A DNA stretch of 64,000 nt from positions 2,728,001 to 2,792,000 of the forward strand of contig OZ244789.1 of NCBI GenBank assembly GCA_965219705.1. Reading direction: 5' to 3'. Positions 15,630 to 22,558 of the stretch are shown here, in pieces. The DNA comes from JAJECS01 sp965219705 (GTDB lineage: Bacteria > Chloroflexota > UBA11872). Positions within the stretch are counted from its first letter, which is position 1, and the number at the start of each line of letters is the position of its first letter. Below the pieces are notes generated by a model. That model ran no database searches. It saw nothing but the letters and a program-made list of their open reading frames with translations, and had not been told where the DNA came from. The position numbers and the translations under genes were made by a program.

Positions 15630-15968
15630 TCAGAGCCGGATGAAGCGCTCAAGCTCCAGGGCGAAGACTGTGGCGCCGCCCACCTCGACCTCGACCGGCT
15701 CGGCCAGCAGCATCGTGTCGCCCGCCAGCGAGACGATCTGCATTTCGCTGCGCGTTTGGCAGTGGCTGGCAATCAGGTCCATCAGAGTGTCGTGCCGGGT
15801 ATGCGAATAGGCCACCATGATGGCCTCGCTGGCGCGTTGCAGGAATCCACCGCGCGTTGGAATCCGCGTGTGCGCGAACCCGGCATCGTTCAGCGCGTTG
15901 GATAGTCGCATCGCGTCCGCGTCTTGCACGACGGCGATGATCAGCCGGTCGTTTTCCCCGGCGGTCAT
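15630..15968 (-). CDS. Cyclic-di-AMP-receptor-like protein (DarA/PstA, PII-like), copy 2
   Basis: A 112-residue ferredoxin-like PII-related protein (PF06153-type). It shows RLIIAVVQDADAMRLSNAL at the N-terminus, the T-R-I-x-x-x-GGFL ligand loop near 35-43, and a T-loop region leading to ALELERFIRL. Receptors of this family are trimers that bind c-di-AMP between subunits. Compared with its neighbour, the GN after GGFL has become AS (GGFLQRASEA), so ligand affinity may differ. It follows the first copy by only 7 bases, and the double amidohydrolase follows 61 bases later. Role inferred: sensing a nucleotide signal for this cluster. Confidence 0.8.
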   Translation of the reverse strand: MTAGENDRLIIAVVQDADAMRLSNALNDAGFAHTRIPTRGGFLQRASEAIMVAYSHTRHDTLMDLIASHCQTRSEMQIVSLAGDTMLLAEPVEVEVGGATVFALELERFIRL

Positions 15969-15975
15969 GGGCACG

Positions 15976-16266
15976 TCAGAGCCTCGCGAACTGGCCGGCC
16001 CGCACCACGAATACGATGCCGTAGGCCGAGCCACCGGCGTCGGCTCCCGCTGCTTGATGGGCGGCCTGTTTGAGGACGGCGATGACGGCGTCGACCGCCG
16101 ACTGCGCAACGCCGATCACGAACACCGCGTTGCCCCGTCGCAAGAAACCACCCTGGGCCGTGATGCGCGTCACGCCGTAGCCCGCGTCAACCAGGGCCTG
16201 GTTCACGCGGTTGGCGTCGTCGTTGTGCACCACCGCGCATACCAGCCGATCGATCTCGTCGGTCAT
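15976..16266 (-). CDS. Cyclic-di-AMP-receptor-like protein (DarA/PstA, PII-like), copy 1
   Basis: A 96-residue PII-like protein beginning RLVCAVVHNDDANRVNQALV, with the family ligand motif T-R-I-T-A-Q-GGFLRRGN intact near 33-45, then VFVIGVA and a short Ala/Gly-rich T loop before YGIVFVV. In DarA/PstA proteins the T-R and GGFL-x-x-GN elements contact the adenine and phosphates of c-di-AMP. Tandem duplication with the next gene is obvious by eye (shared spacing and motifs), but identity is low, so the duplication is old. It sits between the aldo/keto reductase (61 bases upstream) and copy 2. Whether the organism makes c-di-AMP cannot be seen here. Confidence 0.82.
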   Translation of the reverse strand: MTDEIDRLVCAVVHNDDANRVNQALVDAGYGVTRITAQGGFLRRGNAVFVIGVAQSAVDAVIAVLKQAAHQAAGADAGGSAYGIVFVVRAGQFARL

Positions 16267-16327
16267 TGCGGCATCGGATAGACCAAGCGAAGCCCTTCAC
16301 TTTCGCACATGCGCGCAACGGACGCGG

Positions 16328-17263
16328 CTAGCGCGGGAGCGTCAGGTGACTGCCGAACCCGTGGGCTCCCGCGTGGTAGGTCGAGTCAAAGTATGTCGAG
16401 GTCTTGAACCACTCGTGACGTCCATCCGTGGCCTCGCGCCGTACCCGATCGCGCAAGGCCTGCTGCTCATCCTCCGACAACGGCGCAAACGTGCGGGCGA
16501 TCTCCAGGTCCTGCAACACGTCGGCAACAGTGACGGCGCCGCACGCCAGGGTCGTGATCGGCTGCGACAGGGCGTAGCGCCGCAGCTCCTGCGCCGTGAG
16601 GCCGGCCTCGGTCACAAACTGCCCGCTGCCCCCAAGCGACTTCATGCCGATACACGCGATGCCCCGCCGGTTCAGCTCGGGAAGAATGTCGGCCGTGAAG
16701 CTGCGGTACTGGTGATCGAAGACGCTCACGGGCATCTGGCACGCGTCCCACTCGTAGTCGGCGGCCAGCATGCCCTTGAAGATGTGCGGGCTCTTGTGTC
16801 CCGTGAAGCCGACGTAGCGCACCTTGCCCTGGGCCTTGGCGATCTCTGCGGCCTCGACGGCGCCGCCCGGCTCGAAAATCCACTCGGGGTCGTTGTCGTA
16901 GTTGACCTCGTGGAACTGCCACAGGTCCAGGTAGTCGGTGCGCAGGCGGCGCAGGCTCTCGTCGAGCTGCCGCAGGGCGCCGTCGCGGGTGCGGTCGCAG
17001 ACCTTGGACATCAGGAAGATGTCATCGCGGTGGTTGGCCAAGGCGCGGCCGTACCGGCGCTCGCTGATGCCATCGCCGTAGTCCCAGGAGTTATCGAAGA
17101 ACGTCACCCCGTTGTCCAGCGCCGTGCGGATGACGTGCTCGGCTTCGCGGTCGGTCACCGTCGGCCGCGAAAGGTGGCCGCCGCCCAAGGCGATGATCGA
17201 CACCCGGTCCGAGTGGCGGCCGAAAGGCCGCATGGGCAGCGGGCCGCCGGCGGCTGGCGTCAT
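16328..17263 (-). CDS. Aldo/keto reductase
   Basis: A 311-residue TIM-barrel NAD(P)H-dependent oxidoreductase. The catalytic tetrad is visible: Asp and Tyr in FFDNSWDYG, Lys in FLMSKVCDR, and His in LWQFHEVNYD. Cofactor-binding segments near the C-terminus (GMKSLGGSG and TLACGAVTVADV) fit the family. The barrel is followed by a 40-residue tail (HEWFKTSTYFDSTYHAG) longer than in classical AKRs, as in the subgroup that often acts on sugar-derived aldehydes. ATG 17263 is used; ATG 17233 is possible. It begins 27 bases after the uronate-dehydrogenase-like gene, which suggests a shared transcript and sugar-acid metabolism. Substrate is not known. Confidence 0.88.
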   Translation of the reverse strand: MTPAAGGPLPMRPFGRHSDRVSIIALGGGHLSRPTVTDREAEHVIRTALDNGVTFFDNSWDYGDGISERRYGRALANHRDDIFLMSKVCDRTRDGALRQLDESLRRLRTDYLDLWQFHEVNYDNDPEWIFEPGGAVEAAEIAKAQGKVRYVGFTGHKSPHIFKGMLAADYEWDACQMPVSVFDHQYRSFTADILPELNRRGIACIGMKSLGGSGQFVTEAGLTAQELRRYALSQPITTLACGAVTVADVLQDLEIARTFAPLSEDEQQALRDRVRREATDGRHEWFKTSTYFDSTYHAGAHGFGSHLTLPR

Positions 17264-17290
17264 CGGCGGTGAACTTGCCGTTGGCGCACG

Positions 17291-18076
17291 CTAGACCATG
17301 CCTTGGGTCGTGAATTCCCAGAGCTTGTACTCGCCGCCCTGTGCCAGCACCTCGTCCGCATAGTCCTCCGCGTTGTCCTTCGGGCGGTACCCGAGCTCGG
17401 TGACGGCATTGGTGATGTCCCAGTAGGCGCGCGCGTTGGCCGAAATCCCATAGTAGCTGCCCCAGCGAATGCCCGGCGCCTCCACCGACCGGCGCACGAG
17501 GTCGACCATGTCCCGGTCGCTGAGCCAGGTGGAGAGGATGCGCGGGCCCATGCCGAATGCCGGCGGCTTCTGCCGGTACTGGTAGCTGCCGATGCGCAGG
17601 CAGACGACCTCGAGCCCAAAGCGGTCCGCGTAGTAGCGGCCCAGTGACTCGCCCCACACCTTGGCGACGCCGTACATGCCGTCCGGCCGCGGGGTCGATT
17701 CCGCGTCGCAGCGCTCGCCGGCAAGCTCATACCAGCCGGTCGCGTGGTTCGAGCTTGCGAAGACAAAGCGCCGCACCCCGGCCCGCCGCGCCGCTTCGTA
17801 GGCGTTGTAGACGCCCACGACGTTCGGCTGCAGATACGGCCCCAGCTCGTCTGTGTCGTGGTTCGACTTGGCGTGCATGTGCACCACCGCGTCGTGCCCG
17901 GCGAAGACCTCGGCCACGGCGTCGATGTCGTCGAAGTCAAGCACGCGGAACCGCGGGTCGTCCTGCGGCTGGCGCGACGTTCCGGTGAGCGTGTAAACCC
18001 CGTCCAGGTCCTCCATCAGCGTGCGCCCAATCTTGCCCGTGGCGCCGGTGACGATCACGTTGGGTCGATTACTCAC
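17291..18076 (-). CDS. NAD-dependent epimerase/dehydratase family, uronate dehydrogenase-like
   Basis: A 261-residue extended short-chain dehydrogenase. NAD-binding GATGKIGRT is at residues 11-19. The active site has SSNHATGWYE (Ser), then MYGVAK with the Tyr-xxx-Lys pair. SSNH-x-x-G-x-Y, the RIGS segment and LSTWLSDRDMVDLV are typical of uronate dehydrogenases (Udh), which oxidise glucuronate or galacturonate to aldarolactones in the cytoplasm. The C-terminal GYRPKDNAEDYADEV also fits. It is the first gene of the leftward cluster; upstream are 19-bp tandem repeats. Other sugar SDRs remain possible, and the substrate would need assay. Confidence 0.75.
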   Translation of the reverse strand: MSNRPNVIVTGATGKIGRTLMEDLDGVYTLTGTSRQPQDDPRFRVLDFDDIDAVAEVFAGHDAVVHMHAKSNHDTDELGPYLQPNVVGVYNAYEAARRAGVRRFVFASSNHATGWYELAGERCDAESTPRPDGMYGVAKVWGESLGRYYADRFGLEVVCLRIGSYQYRQKPPAFGMGPRILSTWLSDRDMVDLVRRSVEAPGIRWGSYYGISANARAYWDITNAVTELGYRPKDNAEDYADEVLAQGGEYKLWEFTTQGMV

Positions 18077-18124
18077 AGGCAGGACTCCTCGGCGGCGCGG
18101 AGCGATGTGTCGCAGAGTACCCGT

Positions 18125-18180
18125 CTTGCGCCGCGCGGGGCACCTTGCGCCGCGCGGGTCGCCTTGCGGCGGTGGGTCAC
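18125..18180. repeat. Three tandem 18-19-bp repeats upstream of the uronate-dehydrogenase-like gene
   Basis: Units start at 18125, 18144 and 18163 with CTTGCGCCGCGCGGG-type sequence; a fourth CTTG begins at 18181. They lie 49 bases upstream of the first codon of the leftward cluster, in a 571-base gap (18077-18647) that holds repeats only. A regulatory role is possible but not shown. Confidence 0.65.
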
Positions 18181-18188
18181 CTTGATCC

Positions 18189-18276
18189 CGTCATTCCCGC
18201 GCCATTCCGTCATTCCCGCGCCCCTACATCATTCCCGCCCTCCCTCCGTTATTCTCGCGAAGGCGGGAATCCAGGC
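18189..18276. repeat. Cluster of REP-like GTCATTCCCGCG repeats
   Basis: At least three truncated copies of GTCATTCCCGCG (from about 18190, 18209 and 18228) precede a full palindromic copy, TTATTCTCGCGAAGGCGGGAA, at about 18249-18269. The full copy matches the 12943 element. The stretch contains no gene. Confidence 0.75.
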
Positions 18277-18407
18277 CCCAACTCGCCGGCGGACGAACCA
18301 AGTGCGTCCGGCGTTGCCTGGCATCCGAATCCCCGAGCCTCTAATCCGGTCTATGCAGCACTCCCAGCCCGCGTCGCCTAAGTCAGCAATCGTTTCGATC
18401 CCTAAGA

Positions 18408-18525
18408 ATGTTATTCCGAGCGGCGGCGAGGAATCCATAGCCCCAAGCAACCAAGGCCAAGGGCGAGCGCCTTTCACGGCCGCACCGGCCTCCCCCGTTC
18501 GTGCTGAGCCTGTCGAAGCACGAGT
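18408..18525. repeat. Two further dispersed-repeat types
   Basis: TTATTCCGAGCGGCGGCGAG followed by GAATCC (about 18412-18437) belongs to the GTCATTCCGAGCG...GGAATC family seen again at 22.4 and 47.2 kb. TTCGTGCTGAGCCTGTCGAA with its closing AGCACGA (18498-18523) forms a 7-bp stem hairpin of a type widespread in bacterial intergenic DNA. No coding frame is convincing in this gap. Confidence 0.65.
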
Positions 18526-18647
18526 GGAGACACGCCTGGCAGGCGTTCGATCCGGTGCGCTTCATGCCGTGCTACCGTAGCGCGCCGCCTAAGGCCGAGT
18601 TGAACGCCAGGCTGTGACCGTCGCCTGCACGTATAGAGAGCTTGTCA

Positions 18648-20930
18648 ATGCGTAGCTTGGCTCCCATTTCCGATGCGGGTGACGGCCAAGGAAACATTCG
18701 CCGGCGGGGCTGTGTGGACCGGGTAGTTCGCGTTGCGGCAATCATTCTGGTGGTTGCGTTTGTTCTCTTGGTCACGATCGTAGTAGCTGCCCTGGTCTTC
18801 GGACCATCCAATGACGATGATTCGGCGGCTACTGCCGTCGCCACCGCTACGCCGACCACAACTTCGGCACCCGCCTCAACTCCAAGTCCAACGCGAACCC
18901 CGACGGCAACGCCGGCTTCCGCATCCACGCCCACTGCACGCCCCGTCGAAGACGCGCCGGTCAATGCGGCGACTCAGGCCAGCGTGGCATCGAATCGAGT
19001 CACCGAAGCCGCCTCCAGCGAGAGTGCGCCCCAGCGTGAGGGTGACTGGGAAGTTCGTGTCCGGGAAGCCGTGAGGGTCCCTGAGCTACTTGGGGAGACT
19101 CCAACTACCGGCGACTTCGTAGTCGTGGTCTTCGCCGCTACCCATATAGATGATGGGCAAGGGCGTTTCGACAAGGCGATCTTCGAGTTGCATGAGCTGC
19201 GCGGTGATCGCATCGCGAAGCACGATGAGCAACTTAGCGATCGTGCCGCGGCGGAGCTCGACATGTCCCTCTTAGGGGCGTCGGTGCCTGAGGGATCGAC
19301 CGCCGAATTCGTGGTCGTGTTTGCGGATGTCGCCACCGCCAGCAATCGGCTAATGTTTCGCTTCGATTCCAATAGGCTTTTGATGGGGAGCATCAGTTTT
19401 GATCTCAGCCGGATTCTTGGTCAATCACTCACGGCTCGGCTCGTTGCGCTGCCACGCCAAGAACCAACAATCGCCGCAGCGGCCGCGCTGACGCCGACCA
19501 GTGAACCTACGGTGACACCAACGCCGGACCCAACGCCCACATCGACGCCGGCGCCAACGTCAACTCCCACGCTGACACCTGAGCCAATGCCGACTCCGAC
19601 GCCTACTCCTCAGCCAACATCTACCCCCACGCCGACGCCAGAGCCAACGCCAACGCCGATACCACGAACGTGGACCTGTCCCAGCGGGACTGTTTACGAC
19701 GATTCCACGCGGTCGTGCATTCGGGTGTCGGCGGAAAGGGTCAGCAATAGGGAACCGTCACAGACGGGCAGTAGCCCGACGAGTGAATACGTGGTCCAGG
19801 CCGGAGACACCTTGCGGTCCATCGCAGAACGGTTCGGCACTACGATAGACAGCCTGATGGAGGCGAACGATATTGAAGACCCCGACCTGATTCGCACCGG
19901 GTCAGTCTTGCTCGTACCGGCGCCCGCGACGGTCGTGGAAGATATCGTGGACGACTCTGAGTCCTCGCTGACCGCCTTCCCAGCAACCCGAACTTCGACA
20001 TCGACTCCACGGCCCACCCCTACACCATATCCTACCTCAATCCAGCTATCACTTACCGAGCTGCTAGACGAATATGATCAAAACAAAGTGCGTGCCAATT
20101 CGCGACTGCGATACCGAGAGAACGGCAACCTCCCAGTGTCAACTTCCGGCTACATATCTCAAGTAGACGAACACTACAGCACTATTGCTCCCACCCAAGA
20201 TAGATACGCGACGCAGGAGCTTCACTGCTACTATGCAGACACTAGAACGGCTCTTCAAATAACGAAGGGTCAGTTTGTATCGGTGACTGGCAGAGTTAGC
20301 GGGTCGACTGAGTATTCAAGCGATGTCAATATGTATGCATGCCAATTCGAGGGCATAGAATTTGAGTCGAACCCTGTCGTATCTATTCCAGAGCTTCGCA
20401 CAAATGTTGTCCAAGTGATTTGCCATCATGAAACCTCTCTATTTGGCGTAATCTCGATCTCCTCGGAAAACAGGGGTACGGGCGTCGTTATTGATCCCGA
20501 AAATGGCACGATATTAACCGTGCATCATGTTATTGCGGACGAAAACGAGTGTAAGAGCATAGTGGTTCGATTACCAGGAGGTGGACTGCCTAGACGAGCC
20601 ACCACGCTCAAACACTGCGCTTCGATTGACAGAGCGGTTTTGCGTATCGATCCCAGCGCGATAGCTCGTCTGTCATTCCAACCCATTTACAGATCGTCCG
20701 CCCCTGCCCAAGTAGATCAAGAGGTCTTCTTTTGGGGCTATGGTCCAGGCAGGATCCGAATGGAATCGGGGATTGTAAAAGAAATATGGGGTGACGATGT
20801 CGTGATGGATGCATATGCTGTCCCGGGCGATTCCGGATCCCCGGTATTTGATGAAAACGGACATTTACTTGGAACCGTATCTAGCGGCAACCGTTCTGAT
20901 CGAACGGTGTTTACGGGCGATGAATGCTAA
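18648..20930 (+). CDS. Membrane-anchored modular protein: LysM, OB-fold-like and trypsin-like protease domains
   Basis: 760 residues. One membrane helix lies at about 27-51 (VAAIILVVAFVLLVTIVVAA); the rest is outside the cell. Thr/Pro linkers are at about 60-100, 283-340 and 447-463. Between the first two is a beta-rich module (132-255) resembling DUF4352-like domains. LysM at 381-425 (YVVQAGDTLRSIAERFGTTI) should bind peptidoglycan or chitin-like glycans. An OB-fold-like segment covers 465-573. A chymotrypsin-fold protease (588-760) carries the triad His627 (TVHHV), Asp661 (SIDRAVLRI) and Ser729 (PGDSGSP). The start ATG 18648 has AGAGAG upstream; TTG 18642 is possible. GC falls sharply at about 20030, the border of the OB and protease part, suggesting that domain was acquired from a lower-GC source. 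Protease target unknown. Confidence 0.8.
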   Translation: MRSLAPISDAGDGQGNIRRRGCVDRVVRVAAIILVVAFVLLVTIVVAALVFGPSNDDDSAATAVATATPTTTSAPASTPSPTRTPTATPASASTPTARPVEDAPVNAATQASVASNRVTEAASSESAPQREGDWEVRVREAVRVPELLGETPTTGDFVVVVFAATHIDDGQGRFDKAIFELHELRGDRIAKHDEQLSDRAAAELDMSLLGASVPEGSTAEFVVVFADVATASNRLMFRFDSNRLLMGSISFDLSRILGQSLTARLVALPRQEPTIAAAAALTPTSEPTVTPTPDPTPTSTPAPTSTPTLTPEPMPTPTPTPQPTSTPTPTPEPTPTPIPRTWTCPSGTVYDDSTRSCIRVSAERVSNREPSQTGSSPTSEYVVQAGDTLRSIAERFGTTIDSLMEANDIEDPDLIRTGSVLLVPAPATVVEDIVDDSESSLTAFPATRTSTSTPRPTPTPYPTSIQLSLTELLDEYDQNKVRANSRLRYRENGNLPVSTSGYISQVDEHYSTIAPTQDRYATQELHCYYADTRTALQITKGQFVSVTGRVSGSTEYSSDVNMYACQFEGIEFESNPVVSIPELRTNVVQVICHHETSLFGVISISSENRGTGVVIDPENGTILTVHHVIADENECKSIVVRLPGGGLPRRATTLKHCASIDRAVLRIDPSAIARLSFQPIYRSSAPAQVDQEVFFWGYGPGRIRMESGIVKEIWGDDVVMDAYAVPGDSGSPVFDENGHLLGTVSSGNRSDRTVFTGDEC

Positions 20931-20941
20931 TGCAGCGTGAT

Positions 20942-21025
20942 TCACTCGGCGGCGCTGATGTCGACTTGCCAGACGATGCGATGATGGAGCTCAGAGTCGA
21001 AGGTGATTTCGGTCTTGAGTTCATT
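20942..21025 (-). pseudogene. Possible remnant of a lost gene (last 27 codons only)
   Basis: On the reverse strand a short open frame ends at 20942 with clean GC-rich codon use (…TEITFDSELHHRIVWQVD… then a stop), but upstream it is interrupted by a stop at 21026 and I find no continuation in other frames. It looks like the C-terminus of a truncated protein. The surrounding 20931-21306 interval is lower in GC and holds no convincing gene; an 82-codon plus-strand frame at 21003-21251 has no recognisable features. No family assigned. Confidence 0.25.
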
Positions 21026-21306
21026 CTACGGCGGCGAAGGAGCGGCAGCTACGATTCGACCAGCCACACGCAGCGCGAGTTTCAGGGGCGCTGATGGACT
21101 GCTGGAAGGATTCTTGGCATGGAGTAGTACTGTTCATGTTCGACCTGGAGAAAAGCGGATCTTCGTCCTGCATCATCGTGGTCCTTGTTGGCCTCTGCAT
21201 CAATTGGTCGTCGTGCCGTCTGGTGCAGTACACGGCAGGGGCCGGAAGTAGGTTTTCAGGGAGAGATGGTCGGCTGTAGTCCAAGGCATCGCGTAAGACG
21301 GGGGCC

Positions 21307-21702
21307 TTAGCTGCCGGGTCGATCAGCGGCGAGTCGGAAGATGGAAATATCTCTCACCGATGACTCGACAATCCCGTACGGACCATTGAAAGAAATGTCG
21401 GTGCGGTGGAGTTTGGACAGGAACCCTCCCTCAATGTCCCGAATCTCCCCGCTCTTGATTCGTTGTGACAATTCACGGGCCAACTGCTGTGGGAGCGAGC
21501 TCGGCCATCCCGATCCCTTCCCGCCGGTCGTCAAGCCGAGTTGACGTCCAAGCTCTGGGAAGCGGCGGTGGTATTCAATTGCTAGTTGGTAAGCGGTGAG
21601 AAACGGACGGCCGAGGTGATGACGGGGATTCGGGCCGTAGCGCACACCTCGAAGGATTTCCCTGATGTTGTTTTCGATAGTGCTGTTCCACCAGGATGCC
21701 AT
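21307..21702 (-). CDS. Hypothetical protein
   Basis: 131 residues, soluble, no signal peptide or membrane helix. The sequence looks like a genuine folded protein: WWNSTIENNIREILRG, FLTAYQLAIEYHRRFPELG, then GLTTGGKGSGWPSSLPQQLA and RRIxxGxI-like REIDIEGG-type helix-turn elements, ending DISIFRLAAD. I have a vague recollection of similar small hypothetical proteins with FLTAYQLAI and GGKG-x-G motifs in scattered bacteria, but I cannot name a family or function. ATG 21702 has a purine-rich AGAGATGAAG upstream. It lies in the lower-GC accessory patch, tail to tail with the modular protease gene and separated from it by 376 bases of degraded-looking DNA. Horizontal acquisition is plausible. Confidence 0.6.
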   Translation of the reverse strand: MASWWNSTIENNIREILRGVRYGPNPRHHLGRPFLTAYQLAIEYHRRFPELGRQLGLTTGGKGSGWPSSLPQQLARELSQRIKSGEIRDIEGGFLSKLHRTDISFNGPYGIVESSVRDISIFRLAADRPGS

Positions 21703-21797
21703 TGAACGATCTTCATCTCTGGAACCTCTTCAAAGTGTTTCTAAGCTATTGCGTTTCCCGAACTAGGGCAAAGCGACGGTCTGAGCCGCCGGGCGCA

Positions 21798-21815
21798 CCG
21801 CAGCCCGGGCTGCGG
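21798..21815. terminator. Perfect 18-bp palindrome downstream of the DCC gene
   Basis: CCGCAGCCCGGGCTGCGG is its own reverse complement and is flanked by CAC and GTG-type bases that can extend the stem. It lies 21 bases past the stop codon of the leftward DCC gene. No T tract follows, so it is called terminator-like only on position and stem strength. Confidence 0.4.
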
Positions 21816-21836
21816 GTGTCGGTGGCCGGGGCTTAG

Positions 21837-22214
21837 CTAACGCTGCATCCGAGAGCCGATACGTTCGATCCAACCGAGATGCCTACGCCGGGCGGCGACG
21901 ACCCGATAGGCGGCGTCGACGACCCTGGCAACGGCCGCGAGGGTGAGCAGCCGCCCGGCGCCTTGGCCAAGGGCCACGGTCAGCGCGAGTCGCAGCGCCG
22001 GACCGGCGGAGTGGACGCTGCCGTCGGTATCCGCCACGTGCAGGGCAGTGCGGCGTTCGGCTGCCGTGAGTGCGGCGAGCAGTGGATCGGTCTCGGGGCG
22101 GTTGAAGTCGAGCAGGACGAGGGCGCTGCCGCGGTCGAGACGGCGCAGGACCCTGGCGCATGCGCGGCAGAAGGCGCAGTCGTCGTCGTAGAGGACGACT
22201 GGTCTCCCCCTCAC
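21837..22214 (-). CDS. DCC-family thiol-disulfide oxidoreductase (DUF393)
   Basis: About 125 residues. The N-terminus PVVLYDDDCAFCRACARVL carries the defining DxxCxxC motif of the DCC family, distant relatives of thioredoxin/glutaredoxin. Next come LDF-x-R and the middle TALHVADTDGSVHSAGPALRLAL segment, then a helical C-terminus, as in YuxK-like proteins. Family members are presumed redox proteins; targets are not established. No normal ATG leader exists: the only nearby start, GTG 22214, lies inside a dispersed CCCCTCACCCCCGG repeat, and the open frame continues upstream through more repeat DNA to 22361. The natural 5' end may therefore have been replaced by the repeat. Confidence 0.75.
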   Translation of the reverse strand: MRGRPVVLYDDDCAFCRACARVLRRLDRGSALVLLDFNRPETDPLLAALTAAERRTALHVADTDGSVHSAGPALRLALTVALGQGAGRLLTLAAVARVVDAAYRVVAARRRHLGWIERIGSRMQR

Positions 22215-22446
22215 CCCCGGATCGAGTCCGGGGCAGGCTCTAACCTCTCCCTCGGTGGGGAGAGGGAACCCGCAAGGCATGACCGGGCGCCCCCTCACCC
22301 CCGGATCAAAGCCCGCCCCGTACTCGATACGGGGTCCGGGGCAGGCTCCAACCTCTCCCACGGTGGGGAGAGGGAAGCCGGAAGGCGGCTGGTACTGTCG
22401 GGCTCCGAGGATTGAGCTAGAGATTCCTCGCTGCGCTCGGAATGAC
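22203..22446. repeat. Dispersed repeats: two CCCCTCACCCCCGGATC... copies and one REP-like palindrome
   Basis: Two copies, from about 22207 and 22293, share CCCCTCACCCCCGGATC, then GTCCGGGGCAGGCTC and AACCTCTCCC plus GGTGGGGAGAGGGAA. The second is lengthened by CCCGTACTCGATACGGGG, a hairpin. An AGATTCCTCGCTGCGCTCGG palindrome half plus AATGAC follows at 22421-22446. Together they fill the 344-base space between the DCC start and the acetamidase start; no other gene is seen. Confidence 0.8.
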
Positions 22447-22558
22447 GCGAGGCGTGGAATGGAATCGAGCAGTCCAGCGTGCGGGCCTGGGATCGGCCAC
22501 TCGCCGTTCGCGATTGACCACGGCCCAGCCGCCGCAAATGCAGACGGGAGAAGACGAG

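Noticed and set aside
18189..18276. Regularly repeated GTCATTCCCGCG units as a possible CRISPR array
   Set aside because: Repeats are short, palindromic, unequally spaced (about 18-20 bp) and found singly elsewhere; no cas genes are in the window.
21003..21251. Plus-strand frame of 82 codons after the modular protease
   Set aside because: No start signal, no recognisable domain, odd composition; more likely degraded or non-coding.
22214..22361. Extension of the DCC protein upstream to 22361
   Set aside because: The extra residues are translated repeat DNA (Pro/Gly/Arg-rich, duplicated) and absent from the family.
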